A stretch of 64,000 nt of DNA, from assembly GCF_005281475.1 (NCBI RefSeq), contig NZ_CP040106.1:4306501-4370500 (forward strand), in the 5' to 3' direction. The stretch is from Echinicola rosea. GTDB taxonomy: Bacteria > Bacteroidota > Bacteroidia > Cytophagales > Cyclobacteriaceae. The position numbers were made by a program, and so were the translations under genes. Below the pieces are notes generated by a model. The model did not search any database. It was not told the DNA's origin and was given only the letters and a program-made list of their open reading frames with translations. Positions 9,506 through 18,648 of this stretch are shown piece by piece. Position 1 is the stretch's first letter, and each line of letters begins with the position of its first letter.

Positions 9506-9652
9506 TGACCAATGGTTTTTTGGTTGGCAAATTTTAGAATTTTAATGTTTTTAACAAAGCTTCGTCATGTTAAAATTCCCTAAAAGGGAAATAAAATGAC
9601 TGCAAGGAATTACCACGATGCTTGGGTGACTGGAGGTGGGCAGTATGATGCA

Positions 9653-9681
9653 CAAAAAAAAAGGGGCTTTTGCCCCTTTTT
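9653..9681 (-). terminator. terminator of rpoD
   Basis: The stem AAAAAGGGGC/GCCCCTTTTT with loop TTTT lies 18 bases after the sigma gene. The A run on the left becomes the U tract on the minus strand. Confidence 0.9.
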
Positions 9682-9698
9682 GTTATGCTTGTTGTTTT

Positions 9699-10562
9699 CT
9701 ATCCCAAATAAGGTTTCAACGTCTTGCTTCTTGAAGTATGCCTCAACCTTCGGATAGCTTTTTCCTTTATCTGACGTACACGCTCCCTGGTAAGGTTAAA
9801 TTTCTCACCGATTTCTTCTAGGGTCATCGCATGTTCTCCGTTGAGTCCAAAGTATAGTGTGATCACATCGGCTTCTCTTTGGGTAAGGGTAGAGAGTGCA
9901 CGCTGTACTTCTTTCCTCAAGGAATCGTTCATCAAGCCATCATCCGGCTTCTCCTCTCCGTCATTTTCCAACACGTCCAACAAACTGTTTTCCTCTCCTT
10001 GCACAAAAGGAGCATCCATGGAGACATGTCGGCCGGAAATTTTCATTGTATCCACTACTTCACCGGCAGTCACCTCCAGTACTTCGGCCAATTCCTCCGG
10101 CGATGGTTCCCGCTCGAAGCGCTGTTCCAGTTCACTGAAAGTCTTGCTGATCTTGTTGAGGGATCCCACACGGTTAAGTGGAAGCCTTACAATTCTGGAT
10201 TGTTCCGCCAATGCTTGCAAAATGGACTGTCGAATCCACCATACGGCGTAAGAGATAAATTTAAAGCCCCTGGTCTCATCAAAACGCTGTGCCGCCTTGA
10301 TAAGTCCCAAGTTTCCTTCATTGATTAGATCACCTAATGACAAACCTTGGTTTTGATATTGCTTGGCCACAGATACCACAAACCTCAAGTTTGCTTTTGT
10401 TAATTTCTCAAGAGCAAGCTGATCACCTTCACGGATTCTCTTGGCAAGTACCACTTCTTCATCTGCTGTAAGAAGATCTACTTTACCAATCTCTTGTAGA
10501 TATTTATCGAGAGATTGACTCTCTCGGTTTGTGATCTGTTTGCTAATTTTAAGCTGCCTCAT
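9699..10562 (-). CDS. rpoD: primary RNA polymerase sigma factor (SigA/RpoD)
   Basis: The 287-residue protein is the short primary sigma factor typical of Bacteroidota, without region 1.1. Region 1.2 starts at [10 protein letters not shown]; region 2 contains [33 protein letters not shown] and the promoter-melting segment [15 protein letters not shown]; region 3 follows; region 4.2 is [24 protein letters not shown] with the helix-turn-helix that reads the -33 element. It directs housekeeping transcription from TTTG/TAnnTTTG promoters such as those ahead of the tRNAs here. It lies downstream of pnp on the same strand, with its own terminator. Confidence 0.96.
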   Translation of the reverse strand: MRQLKISKQITNRESQSLDKYLQEIGKVDLLTADEEVVLAKRIREGDQLALEKLTKANLRFVVSVAKQYQNQGLSLGDLINEGNLGLIKAAQRFDETRGFKFISYAVWWIRQSILQALAEQSRIVRLPLNRVGSLNKISKTFSELEQRFEREPSPEELAEVLEVTAGEVVDTMKISGRHVSMDAPFVQGEENSLLDVLENDGEEKPDDGLMNDSLRKEVQRALSTLTQREADVITLYFGLNGEHAMTLEEIGEKFNLTRERVRQIKEKAIRRLRHTSRSKTLKPYLG

Positions 10563-10645
10563 TCAGGAATTTCTTTTTTTGTTAGGACTTACTTATAACA
10601 GATTTTTATCTTAAATAAGTTCAATTTAACAATTGACTTGATAAT

Positions 10646-12787
10646 TTAATCTTTTTTTCCAGAATTTTCTGGTTTTGGCAATAAAGCCTTTCTGGATAAT
10701 TTAAATTTACCAGTCTTTTTATCGACATCGATAAGCTTCACCATAATTTCTTCGCCTGGCTCTAGCACACCATCCATGTTTTCAAGTCTTTCCCACTTGA
10801 TTTCAGAAATGTGCAACAGCCCATCTTTACCTGGCATGAATTCTATAAACGCACCAAACGGCATAATGTTTTTCACCTTACCGGTATAAGTCTCGCCTAT
10901 TTCAGGTTGTGCCACGATCGCCTTGATACGACTGATAGCGCTGTCCATGGACTCTTGGTTGTTGGAGAATATGTTGATCTTACCTGAATTGTCCACTTCT
11001 TCGATGACAATCGTCGCTCCTGTGTCTTTTTGGATTTCCTGGATCACTTTCCCACCTGGGCCGATCACCGCACCGATCAATTCCTTAGGAATGGTCATAT
11101 TGTAAGACCTTGGTGTATGTGGCTTCAGATCAGGTTTAGGAGCAGCAAGGGTTTTGCTGATTTCTTCCAAAATGTACAGCCTACCATCTTTCGCTTGGTA
11201 CAAAGCTTCCTTAAGAACATTGTAATCCAGTCCTTCCACCTTAAGGTCCATCTGGCATGCCGTGATACCTTTTTCGGTACCGGTCACTTTAAAGTCCATA
11301 TCTCCCAGGTGATCTTCATCGCCAAGGATATCGGACAGAATCGCGTATTTTCCTGTCTCCGCATCAGAAATCATCCCCATCGCGATCCCTGTTACAGGAG
11401 CTTTGATCGGAATTCCGGCATCCATCATGGCAAGTGAGCCTGCGCACACAGTGGCCATTGAAGAGGAACCGTTTGATTCCAATATATCTGATACGACACG
11501 AATGGTATAGGGGTTTTGGTCTTCACCAGGAAGCACTTTTTTCAGGGCTCTCATGGCTAAGTTTCCATGCCCCACTTCTCTCCTTCCAGGACCTCTGTTA
11601 GGCCTTACCTCTCCGGTAGAAAATGCGGGGAAATTATAGTGAAGGAAGAATTTATTGTAACCAGAGATCACAGCCCCGTCCACCATCTGCTCATCAAGCT
11701 TGGTACCTAGTGTACAGGTAGTTACGGACTGGGTTTCTCCCCTGGTAAATACAGCAGATCCATGCGCTGAAGGCAGGTAATCTACCACAGACCAAATCGG
11801 TCTAACTTCATCAAGCTTTCTCCCATCCAAACGCTTCTTCTCATCCAATGTGAGGTTTCGGGCAGCTTCTTTATGGATTTTCTTAAAATATGGTCCAATA
11901 AGATCTTCTTCGTATTCATGCTCTTCGCCCAAGCTTTCGACAAAAGCTTCTTTGATCGCATCTATGGCCTCGCTTCTTTCTGATTTGTTGGGAACTTGCT
12001 TTCTAACTGCTTCATAGCACTTGTCGTAAAGAGCTGCTCTCATTTTTTCAAAAAGTGCCTTGTCTTCTTTTTCGTGACAGTATTCACGCTTTTGCTCTTT
12101 ACCAACAAGTTTGGTAAGCTCATTTTGCACTTGGCAGTGCTTCTTGATTTCTTCATGTGCAAACTGCATCGCCTCTACCATCTCATCTTCTGAGATTTCG
12201 TCGGCTTCACCTTCCACCATTAGGATATAGTCCAAGGAACCGGCCACGATAAATTCCAGAGAGGCATTCTCTAGTGCAGCTGGCGATGGATTGATGACCA
12301 ATTTTCCTTCGATCTTCGCTACCCTAACTTCAGAAATAGGGCCATTGAACGGGATATCCGAAACGGCCAAAGCAGCAGAAGCTGCAAGCCCTGCCAAACA
12401 ATCCGGAAGTACTTCTGTGTCTGATGACATCAGAGTGATCATGATCTGGGTGTCAGCATGATAATCATCTGGGAATATCGGCCGAATAGCCCTGTCCACG
12501 ATACGGCTGATCAGGATCTCATAATCGGAAAGTCTTCCTTCACGTTTTAAAAATCCCCCGGGAATTTTTCCTGATGCCGCAAATTTTTCTTGGTAGTCAA
12601 CTGACATCGGGAGGAAATCCACCCCTTCACCAGCTTCTTTCTTTGAAACAACGGTCGCCAATAGCATTGCATTGCCCATTTTTACAACGACGGATCCGTC
12701 TGCTTGCTTGGCCAATGCACCGGTTTCAATAATGATTTCTCTACCATCCTCAAGGGTGATAGTTTTTGAAATTACATTTGGTAACAT
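10646..12787 (-). CDS. pnp: polyribonucleotide nucleotidyltransferase (PNPase)
   Basis: PNPase degrades RNA from the 3' end with phosphate, giving nucleoside diphosphates. The 713-residue protein has two RNase PH-like domains separated by an alpha-helical linker; the second holds [29 protein letters not shown]. Near residue 555 a KH domain appears ([17 protein letters not shown]), followed by an S1 RNA-binding domain ([17 protein letters not shown]). The order rpsO then pnp is the classic arrangement seen in many bacteria. The upstream terminator suggests partial read-through or a separate pnp promoter in the 109-base gap. Confidence 0.97.
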   Translation of the reverse strand: MLPNVISKTITLEDGREIIIETGALAKQADGSVVVKMGNAMLLATVVSKKEAGEGVDFLPMSVDYQEKFAASGKIPGGFLKREGRLSDYEILISRIVDRAIRPIFPDDYHADTQIMITLMSSDTEVLPDCLAGLAASAALAVSDIPFNGPISEVRVAKIEGKLVINPSPAALENASLEFIVAGSLDYILMVEGEADEISEDEMVEAMQFAHEEIKKHCQVQNELTKLVGKEQKREYCHEKEDKALFEKMRAALYDKCYEAVRKQVPNKSERSEAIDAIKEAFVESLGEEHEYEEDLIGPYFKKIHKEAARNLTLDEKKRLDGRKLDEVRPIWSVVDYLPSAHGSAVFTRGETQSVTTCTLGTKLDEQMVDGAVISGYNKFFLHYNFPAFSTGEVRPNRGPGRREVGHGNLAMRALKKVLPGEDQNPYTIRVVSDILESNGSSSMATVCAGSLAMMDAGIPIKAPVTGIAMGMISDAETGKYAILSDILGDEDHLGDMDFKVTGTEKGITACQMDLKVEGLDYNVLKEALYQAKDGRLYILEEISKTLAAPKPDLKPHTPRSYNMTIPKELIGAVIGPGGKVIQEIQKDTGATIVIEEVDNSGKINIFSNNQESMDSAISRIKAIVAQPEIGETYTGKVKNIMPFGAFIEFMPGKDGLLHISEIKWERLENMDGVLEPGEEIMVKLIDVDKKTGKFKLSRKALLPKPENSGKKD

Positions 12788-12853
12788 ACGTTCTCTTTAA
12801 GAATAAATCTTTTGATAAGTTATAAAAGTAAGGTTTAAATAAAGGGGGAAATC

Positions 12854-12890
12854 AAAAAAAAGTAAGGTTCCTAATTAAAGGAACCTCACG
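12854..12890 (-). terminator. terminator between rpsO and pnp
   Basis: On the minus strand the stem GTGAGGTTCC/GGAACCTTAC (one wobble) is followed by eight T. It lies directly behind rpsO and would make pnp expression depend on read-through or its own promoter. Confidence 0.85.
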
Positions 12891-12896
12891 TTAAGC

Positions 12897-13172
12897 TTAT
12901 TTACGTAATCCTAAGTCAGCGATGATCGCCCTGTATCTTTCAATGTCATTCTTGTAAAGATAATTCAATAGGGATCTGCGCTTACCTACTAGTTTCAAAA
13001 GACCCAATCTTGTAGAGTGATCTTTTTTGTTGCTCTTTAGGTGATCGGTCAGGTGTTTGATTCTGTAAGTGAATAGCGCAATCTGAGACTCAGGAGATCC
13101 TGTGTCTTTCTCAGATTTTAACCGACCATGATTCTTGAACAGCTCTTCTTTTTTCTCTGTAGTTAAATACAT
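12897..13172 (-). CDS. rpsO: 30S ribosomal protein S15
   Basis: The 91-residue protein matches S15 over its full length, with the conserved [15 protein letters not shown] and the [23 protein letters not shown] block that contacts 16S rRNA helices 20-22. The usual length is 88-91 residues. It precedes pnp, as in many genomes. Confidence 0.97.
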   Translation of the reverse strand: MYLTTEKKEELFKNHGRLKSEKDTGSPESQIALFTYRIKHLTDHLKSNKKDHSTRLGLLKLVGKRRSLLNYLYKNDIERYRAIIADLGLRK

Positions 13173-13255
13173 GCTTAGCTAAAATTAGTTATATTTATGA
13201 ATATTTAAAGCAGCTACAAAGATAGAAGGATTATTTTTAATAGTAAAATCCCTCA

Positions 13256-15064
13256 TCACTTTTTACGTGATTTTATGTTAAAACGACGCTTTATACGCTC
13301 TAAAAAAGCATAATAGACATCGGATTCGAATATCCGCGCATCTTTTCGCGCTTGGCGCAAAAAGAAAAAGCCAATGGGCAATAGGGTCAGGTTAGAAAAC
13401 CATGTTCCAAACAGCGGATTGGTGATTCCCTCTTTGGCCCATTTTTCTCCTGTCATAGTCAAAATATAAAAAATGATAAAGAAAATGATTGAAACCAAAA
13501 CGGGCATTCCCAGTCCACCTTTCTTAATGATAGCCCCTAGTGGAGCCCCAATCATAAACATCACAATACAAGCGAATGCCTGAGTGTATTTTTGATACCA
13601 AGAAACTTGGAACCTTCTCTTCTCCCGGGAAAGGTTTTCTACATTTCCTTGGTTGCTGCTAAAGTTATTTTTAAGTGTCCTCGCACTTTGCAAACCGATG
13701 GTAGCCGCCCTGTTCATATAGTTCCCTGCTACCAGTACGGAATCGATTTTGGCTATTTGTATATCCGTAAACTTCTTATAGGCCGTTTTAATAGCTTCGT
13801 CCCGCTCCTTCTTTTCTGCAATCAGCTTTGCTGCTTCTTTTTTGGCAGTACTGTCTATCTGAGGTGCTTGCTCGGATGTTCGTTGTTCTTCAGCAACTGA
13901 TCTTTCGGGCATTTCCTGATAGGCATTGCCCACATCTATAGTATCCTCTACACCTATATCCTCCGCATCATTGACCGTCATCTCCCGCTCATCTGGATTA
14001 CGCTCATCCTCTTGACCATTTTCTGCTTCGGGCGAGGACGACAGCCGGGACAATCCTCCCCTCTCCCGTTCACGCGCTCTTTTTTCCTCCCACTGAACGG
14101 TTTTCAGGGAGTCCACTATCGCCTTTTTTTCCTGAATATCCTCCGGTACTCCGATTTCCCTTTGCTTCGTGAAAAATGAATAGGCTGACTTTAGCTGCGC
14201 ATAGTTGTAATATTGATAATTTACCAACTGATTGGACATGCTGTCCACGTCCATTTTGATCTCGCTGATGTTCTTGATAGACCTGTTTGAGCTCCATAGT
14301 TTTTCAGGGGTCCTGTTCATCTCAAAAGCATCAAGGCTAAAGACAATTTCATTGACATCAAACTTTGTCCTGGTAAACGGTGCAGGCTTGCCCCGGATGC
14401 CCCTCCTTGGATTTTCTTCATTATAATTATACCCATTGTAAAGGGTAAGCTTCATATACCGGTCATTAAAAAACGGCTCCATCCTGCCCGAATCAGCAAG
14501 AATGAGGGAATTGTTTCCACTATTTGCAGTATGATCATAAATAATGACATCCCGTAGTCTTACGTCATCGATTTTTTCATTTACCTTGATACTATAGCCT
14601 GGCATTCCATTGTAAAAGACGCCTTCCTTGATGTCCAAGGCTGGTGATTTCATCCTGATGTCGTAGAGTAAGCTAAAGGTTTTTAAGTTTACTTTGGGCA
14701 CCAAATAGTTGTTCGAATAGAATGCGCCGAAAGAAAGTACTAGGACAAACACACCAATGGGCAATAAGGCCCTCAAAAGCGATATTCCGCTGCTTTTTAT
14801 GGCCGTCAACTCAAAGTGCTCTCCCAGGTTGCCAAAAGTCATCAACGCAGAAAGCAAAACGGCCAAGGGCAATGCCATTGGAGATATGGAAATGACAAAA
14901 TAACTGATCAACTCCATATATACCCCGAACCCCAATCCTTTACCAAAGATCTCGTCGAAATATTTGAGCATGTTGACCGTCAGCAGAATAAAATCTACTA
15001 CAATGAATGTTAATAAAAATGGGCCAATAAAAGACCCTAAAATCAATTTATCTAATTTTTTCAT
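13256..15064 (-). CDS. LptF/LptG family permease
   Basis: This is an inner-membrane subunit of the LPS export ABC transporter (LptBFG), YjgP/YjgQ family. The N-terminus (MKKLDKLILGSFIGPFLLTF) and the first three membrane segments are typical, as is PMALPLAVLLSALMTFGNLGEH near residues 58-80. Three further membrane helices lie at the C-terminus. At 602 residues it is longer than the family norm of about 360-480. The excess is a low-complexity, Glu/Arg-rich stretch around residues 320-425 in the periplasmic loop, which is probably disordered. Bacteroidota often carry such fused or enlarged forms. It follows the START-like gene and precedes rpsO on the same strand. Confidence 0.9.
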   Translation of the reverse strand: MKKLDKLILGSFIGPFLLTFIVVDFILLTVNMLKYFDEIFGKGLGFGVYMELISYFVISISPMALPLAVLLSALMTFGNLGEHFELTAIKSSGISLLRALLPIGVFVLVLSFGAFYSNNYLVPKVNLKTFSLLYDIRMKSPALDIKEGVFYNGMPGYSIKVNEKIDDVRLRDVIIYDHTANSGNNSLILADSGRMEPFFNDRYMKLTLYNGYNYNEENPRRGIRGKPAPFTRTKFDVNEIVFSLDAFEMNRTPEKLWSSNRSIKNISEIKMDVDSMSNQLVNYQYYNYAQLKSAYSFFTKQREIGVPEDIQEKKAIVDSLKTVQWEEKRARERERGGLSRLSSSPEAENGQEDERNPDEREMTVNDAEDIGVEDTIDVGNAYQEMPERSVAEEQRTSEQAPQIDSTAKKEAAKLIAEKKERDEAIKTAYKKFTDIQIAKIDSVLVAGNYMNRAATIGLQSARTLKNNFSSNQGNVENLSREKRRFQVSWYQKYTQAFACIVMFMIGAPLGAIIKKGGLGMPVLVSIIFFIIFYILTMTGEKWAKEGITNPLFGTWFSNLTLLPIGFFFLRQARKDARIFESDVYYAFLERIKRRFNIKSRKK

Positions 15065-15148
15065 GAGGCGTATAAACCACCAATATTCACGTAATATGAA
15101 ACCACTAAGTTCATCATATTAAATGAAAAATGATAATGATCGCTCCAA

Positions 15149-15544
15149 TTATCCACCGATAATTTCCTTAAGGGTCATGATGAGTCCCTCCCAAATTTTT
15201 TCCTGCTCATCATCATCGTACCCATCGCTATAATCGATCACTTTCAAAAACAGGGTTTGGGTAAGCTCATTCTCCTCAAGCCTGAATTCGACAAAGGAAT
15301 GGTCTTCTTCTTCCGGCATATTAGGATCGAAGAATTCAAACTTGACCGAATGATTGGTCCTGATGGCTATGATCCTTGCATAATGATCCACACCATCATA
15401 CTCGATATGGAAATTCTTATCCTGGTCGATGCTAACATCATCAGCAAACCACTCCGAAAGCCCGCTTGCGGTACTTATATAAGGGAAAATTATTTTTTTT
15501 GAAGCATTTATCTGATAGTCAGCTACAAACTTATTCTTAACCAT
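15149..15544 (-). CDS. START-like domain protein (SRPBCC superfamily)
   Basis: The 131-residue acidic protein has the N-terminal strand KKIIFPYISTASGLSEWFADDV and the pattern of the Bacteroidota START-like family related to Aha1/SRPBCC folds. Such folds form a hydrophobic pocket, but no ligand is known for this branch. It has no signal peptide and should be cytoplasmic. It lies 84 bases ahead of the LptF/G gene on the same strand; the pairing does not reveal a function. Confidence 0.85.
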   Translation of the reverse strand: MVKNKFVADYQINASKKIIFPYISTASGLSEWFADDVSIDQDKNFHIEYDGVDHYARIIAIRTNHSVKFEFFDPNMPEEEDHSFVEFRLEENELTQTLFLKVIDYSDGYDDDEQEKIWEGLIMTLKEIIGG

Positions 15545-15594
15545 AACTTTACAATTTAATTCTATAAAAAGTTAACTTTTTTCATCCTTAACAC

Positions 15595-15625
15595 TTGCAT
15601 TTAAGCATATAACCCTACATATTTG
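15595..15625 (+). promoter_or_regulatory. candidate promoter of tRNA-Met
   Basis: TTG at 15595-15597 and CATATTTG at 15618-15625 are 20 bases apart; the -7 element has one mismatch to TAnnTTTG. The predicted start lies about 70 bases before the tRNA. Confidence 0.4.
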
Positions 15626-15704
15626 CATTCCCATTCAGCAAGGGGATAGCCCTTAACCACGGCTTTCCATTACTTGTTTGAAGACAACTCATTAAGAGTT
15701 TTAT

Positions 15705-15778
15705 GGCGAGGTAGCTCAGTTGGTTAGAGCGCAGGATTCATAACCCTGAGGTCACGGGTTCAACTCCCGTCCTCGCTA
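15705..15778 (+). tRNA. tRNA-Met (CAT)
   Basis: The cloverleaf is complete: acceptor GGCGAGG/CCTCGCT (first pair G-T), D-arm GCTC/GAGC, anticodon arm with loop TTCATAA, and T-arm ACGGG-TTCAACT-CCCGT with discriminator A. The anticodon CAT fits elongator Met; an Ile gene with modified C34 is possible but less likely from the overall resemblance. The variable loop is AGGTC. Its 3' half is repeated at 16198-16223 and 16643-16668 in the array that follows. Confidence 0.93.
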
Positions 15779-15841
15779 CAAAATGTGCAGGATTCCTATC
15801 CACCGCGAATGTATCAGATGATACCGCCGCACCAAACTCAT

Positions 15842-15871
15842 GCAAGGCTACCATTTTGGGAGCCTTTTTTC
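15842..15871 (+). terminator. terminator behind tRNA-Met, repeated in each unit
   Basis: AAGGCTACC/GGGAGCCTT with loop ATTTT and a T run forms a hairpin 64 bases after the tRNA. The same hairpin occurs in unit 2 (about 16287-16316) and unit 3 (about 16732-16761). The TTG that could start a longer nuclease frame lies inside this hairpin, which argues against that start. Confidence 0.8.
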
Positions 15872-15900
15872 TTTTGTTCTTCTTTTTTATCTTTTCTGAC

Positions 15901-16167
15901 ATGACTCCGCTTTTTTCAGTTTACGTTTTATTCTCTCCCTCCTATGGGAAAACCTATACCGGAATGACTTCCGACTTGATCAATCGCTTCCATTCGCATA
16001 ATTCCTTTGCCAAAAAAGGGTTTACCGTCAAGTACAGGCCCTGGATAATGATCCATGTGGAATACTTCCACCATAAATCCAATGCATTGCGTCGTGAAAA
16101 GGAACTTAAATCCGGCAAAGGCAGGGAATGGATTAAACAACACATCCTACCATTATACACGAATTAA
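15901..16167 (+). CDS. GIY-YIG nuclease family protein, copy 1
   Basis: The 88-residue protein is a stand-alone GIY-YIG (URI-type) domain. The motif strands read VYVLF and YTGMT, followed by the conserved Arg in LINRFHSHN, a Glu in MIHVEYF, and the KELKSGKGREWI helix. The family cuts DNA through a single metal ion; single-domain members of this size are common in Bacteroidota and their role is unclear. The ATG at 15901 is chosen because the only longer start is a TTG inside a terminator hairpin followed by poly-Phe. There is no obvious promoter apart from read-through from tRNA-Met. The second copy at 16346 is identical. Confidence 0.85.
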   Translation: MTPLFSVYVLFSPSYGKTYTGMTSDLINRFHSHNSFAKKGFTVKYRPWIMIHVEYFHHKSNALRREKELKSGKGREWIKQHILPLYTN

Positions 16168-16183
16168 CGCTGCAGGATTCATA

Positions 16184-16197
16184 TCCGCCGCGGCGGA
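16184..16197. repeat. GC palindrome TCCGCCGCGGCGGA in unit 1
   Basis: This perfect 14-base palindrome replaces the anticodon-stem and variable-loop bases of the tRNA-like fragment. The same palindrome occurs at 16629-16642 and, extended to 16 bases, at 52880-52895. Confidence 0.8.
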
Positions 16198-16223
16198 CAC
16201 GGGTTCAACTCCCGTCCTCGCTA

Positions 16224-16668
16224 CAAAATGTGCAGGATTCCTATACACCGCGAATGTATCAGATGATACCGCCGCACCAAACTCATGCAAGGCTACCATT
16301 TTGGGAGCCTTTTTTCTTTTGTTCTTCTTTTTTATCTTTTCTGACATGACTCCGCTTTTTTCAGTTTACGTTTTATTCTCTCCCTCCTATGGGAAAACCT
16401 ATACCGGAATGACTTCCGACTTGATCAATCGCTTCCATTCGCATAATTCCTTTGCCAAAAAAGGGTTTACCGTCAAGTACAGGCCCTGGATAATGATCCA
16501 TGTGGAATACTTCCACCATAAATCCAATGCATTGCGTCGTGAAAAGGAACTTAAATCCGGCAAAGGCAGGGAATGGATTAAACAACACATCCTACCATTA
16601 TACACGAATTAACGCTGCAGGATTCATATCCGCCGCGGCGGACACGGGTTCAACTCCCGTCCTCGCTA
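16224..16668 (+). repeat. 445-bp tandem unit 2
   Basis: This is the second complete unit, with the same order of elements as unit 1 and one base difference noticed (A at 16245). It ends with the same 26-base tRNA-Met 3' segment. The near-identity points to recent duplication or gene conversion. Confidence 0.92.
16346..16612 (+). CDS. GIY-YIG nuclease family protein, copy 2
   Basis: This gene encodes the same 88 residues as copy 1, with no base difference seen in the frame. The longer frame that can be drawn from 16055 through unit 1 into this gene reads the tRNA fragment and terminator as protein and is rejected. Context and function are as for copy 1: a single-domain GIY-YIG nuclease sitting between tRNA-Met fragments. 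Identical copies suggest very recent amplification or ongoing homogenisation. Confidence 0.85.
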   Translation: MTPLFSVYVLFSPSYGKTYTGMTSDLINRFHSHNSFAKKGFTVKYRPWIMIHVEYFHHKSNALRREKELKSGKGREWIKQHILPLYTN

Positions 16669-16767
16669 CAAAATGTGCAGGATTCCTATCCACCGCGAAT
16701 GTATCAGATGATACCGCCGCACCAAACTCATGCAAGGCTACCATTTTGGGAGCCTTTTTTCTTTTGT
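16669..16767 (+). repeat. tandem unit 3, truncated
   Basis: The third unit starts like the others and keeps the anticodon-arm fragment and terminator hairpin, but identity ends at 16767 within the T-rich stretch behind the terminator. No nuclease gene follows; the next bases are unrelated. It marks the right boundary of the array. Confidence 0.88.
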
Positions 16768-17280
16768 ACATCTTGTTATCGTTTATTGGCATGGTGCAAT
16801 TGGTTACATTTTACTGGATCAAGCCATAATTCTGGGGAGCGATGAATTTCTTTATTTATCGGGAAATTGATACGTCAACAAAGCTCACAGGTGCAAAGCA
16901 ATTATAAATTCCTTTCAGTGCAGATTCAACATGCACGGGTGCCTTTGGGACTTAATGGTATTTTTATTCATCCATGGTTTTACCATAAGGAAAATTCGCT
17001 GTCCCCAACGTTCAGGTCCCAATTCATACGCTAAAATATGATTGTTCAAACAACACAAAACAATAAGCTTTATCTTACAGTACTGGCCAGCTACTGGTGA
17101 TTAAATGATGCTTACCTTCTATCAATCCCATAAAAATGGAACTGTACCTAAAGCTTTATCTTACAGTGTGTTTCGCCTTATTCACCTCTCAAATAAGCGA
17201 AACTGACGATTATTTTATTTTCTGTTGCTTGTAATATAGTGAAATTTAGCATATCACCATGCCTCATCAAAAAAATATTG
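16768..17280. other. gene-free spacer with a diverged family A copy
   Basis: No coding frame is supported. The stretch around 16845-17010 matches family A in pieces: TTTATCGG, then GCAATTATAAATTCCTTTCA, then ATGCACGGGTGCCTTTGGGAC, then TTTTACCATAAGGAAAA and GCTGTCC. The segment AAGCTTTATCTTACAGT occurs twice (about 17071 and 17150). No promoter or RNA gene is recognised in the rest. Confidence 0.5.
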
Positions 17281-17284
17281 AACA

Positions 17285-17313
17285 AACAAAAAGCCCCTCG
17301 ATCGAGGGGCTTT
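17285..17313 (-). terminator. terminator of the thrS-infC-rpmI-rplT operon
   Basis: A perfect 24-base palindrome (AAAGCCCCTCGA and its complement) at 17290-17313, with an A-rich left flank that becomes the U tract on the minus strand, lies 25 bases behind rplT. Confidence 0.88.
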
Positions 17314-17337
17314 GGTGTAATGTAAGTTAAGTGCTCC

Positions 17338-17682
17338 TTACTTTACTTTTTCAACTACAGCTTTAAATGCCTCAGGATGGTTCATCGCAAGGTCGGCCAA
17401 TACTTTTCTGTTTAGCTCAACTTCTGCTTTTTTCAACATCCCCATTAATTGTGAATAAGAAATGCCATGTTCTCTGGCACCGGCATTGATACGCTGGATC
17501 CAAAGCTTTCTGAATTCTCTCTTCTTAGCTTTTCTATCCCTGTACGCGTACTGTAAACCTTTTTCGTATTTGTTTTTCGCTACTGTCCATACGTTGCTAC
17601 CTCTTCCGAAATAACCCCTAGTAGCTTTTAATACTTTCTTTCTTCTTGCTCTTGACGCTACTGCGTTTACTGATCTTGGCAT
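17338..17682 (-). CDS. rplT: 50S ribosomal protein L20
   Basis: The 114-residue protein matches L20 throughout: [19 protein letters not shown] at the basic N-terminal extension, then [25 protein letters not shown] and the [17 protein letters not shown] block that binds 23S rRNA. It is the last gene of the translation operon and is followed by the operon terminator. Confidence 0.97.
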   Translation of the reverse strand: MPRSVNAVASRARRKKVLKATRGYFGRGSNVWTVAKNKYEKGLQYAYRDRKAKKREFRKLWIQRINAGAREHGISYSQLMGMLKKAEVELNRKVLADLAMNHPEAFKAVVEKVK

Positions 17683-17788
17683 AATTTGATGATTTTTTGA
17701 CTCTTGGTGGCATTAGAATTTCTTCTTCCGCACTTTTTAAAGACCAAGTATCTGGTGAATAAATAACCTTAATTTAATTTGTCGAAAA

Positions 17789-17983
17789 TTAGATTCTCAA
17801 CATGTCTTTTACTCTGTTCACATCTGACTCATGAACCTCGCCCATTTTAGTAAGATTTCTCTTTCTTTTGGTCGCTTTCTTGGTTAGGATGTGGCTTTTG
17901 TAAGCATGCTTCCTTCTGATTTTCCCTGATCCAGTTAATTTGAATCGTTTTTTTGCACTTGATTTAGTTTTTACTTTAGGCAT
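17789..17983 (-). CDS. rpmI: 50S ribosomal protein L35
   Basis: The 64-residue basic protein has the L35 pattern [20 protein letters not shown] followed by [22 protein letters not shown]. Length and position between infC and rplT are standard. Confidence 0.97.
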   Translation of the reverse strand: MPKVKTKSSAKKRFKLTGSGKIRRKHAYKSHILTKKATKRKRNLTKMGEVHESDVNRVKDMLRI

Positions 17984-18007
17984 AACACTGTATTATATTT
18001 GTTGAAA

Positions 18008-18562
18008 TTATTTCTTACTTGCTTTGGGAGCAACAAACATATTCATCCGTTTACCTTCCATTTTGGGCAGCTGTTCTACCTGTCCATATTCCTCCAGTGA
18101 CTGTGCAAACTTCAATAACAGCATCTCTCCCCTTTCCTTAAAGACAATCGAACGGCCCACAAAGTGTACATATGCCTTAACTTTGGCCCCATCTTTCAGG
18201 AAGTTGATCGCATGTTTTAATTTAAAGTCAAAATCGTGGTCGTCCGTATTGGGACCAAACCTGATTTCTTTCAGAACAGTCTTGGCAGCATTGGCTTTGA
18301 TTTCCTTCTGCTTTTTCTTCTGCTCGTATTTAAATTTTGCATAATCGATCACCTTACATACAGGTGGATTAGCGTTTGGAGAAATTTCGACGAGATCCAG
18401 ATCTTGCTGCTGGGCTATCTTGATAGCTTCATCTGTAGACATGACTACGTTGCCCCCTTCTACAAAATCCCCTACTACCCTAACCTCTCTGGCGCGGATC
18501 TTTTGGTTTACTTTATATGGTTCTTCTCGTCTCGGTTTAAACGGTTTTCTTCCTCTCAAAAT
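18008..18562 (-). CDS. infC: translation initiation factor IF-3
   Basis: IF-3 binds the 30S subunit, prevents subunit joining and checks the start codon. The protein of about 184 residues shows the N-terminal domain ([15 protein letters not shown]), the Lys-rich linker ([16 protein letters not shown]) and the C-terminal domain ([28 protein letters not shown]). No ATG exists in frame ahead of the conserved region. The first candidates are ATT at 18562-18560 and TTG at 18559-18557, directly adjacent. AUU is the classic infC start in other bacteria and allows IF-3 to repress itself; ATT is therefore chosen, with TTG as the alternative. The gene lies 25 bases ahead of rpmI. Confidence 0.93.
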   Translation of the reverse strand: MLRGRKPFKPRREEPYKVNQKIRAREVRVVGDFVEGGNVVMSTDEAIKIAQQQDLDLVEISPNANPPVCKVIDYAKFKYEQKKKQKEIKANAAKTVLKEIRFGPNTDDHDFDFKLKHAINFLKDGAKVKAYVHFVGRSIVFKERGEMLLLKFAQSLEEYGQVEQLPKMEGKRMNMFVAPKASKK

Positions 18563-18648
18563 AGTTATGGTTGATTGAATGAATTTGACTGCAAATATCG
18601 GATATTTTTTTAATTATTAAAATACCGATTCTTTTTTAGCTTTTATTT

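Larger units (their letters stand above)
15779..16223 (+). repeat. 445-bp tandem unit 1 (tRNA fragment, terminator, GIY-YIG gene)
   Basis: The unit recurs at an exact offset of 445 bases. In order it holds a degenerate anticodon-arm copy (GCAGGATTCCTATCC), the small inverted repeat GTATCAGATGATAC, a terminator hairpin, the nuclease gene, a second anticodon-arm copy (GCAGGATTCATATCC), the palindrome TCCGCCGCGGCGGA, and the last 26 bases of tRNA-Met. Units 1 and 2 look identical except C at 15800 against A at 16245. Identity with the next unit already begins inside the genuine tRNA at 15753. Confidence 0.92.

Noticed and set aside
15856..15900. Longer start for the GIY-YIG gene from TTG with a poly-Phe/Leu leader
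   Set aside because: The TTG and the following codons lie in the terminator hairpin and its T run; the ATG at 15901 gives a clean domain start.
16055..16612. 185-codon frame running from unit 1 into the second nuclease gene
   Set aside because: The first half reads the out-of-frame end of copy 1, the tRNA fragment and the terminator as protein; it exists only because of the tandem repeat.
17062..17171. AAGCTTTATCTTACAGT repeated twice in the spacer behind the tRNA-Met array
   Set aside because: Two short copies without structure or flanking duplications; too little to call an element.
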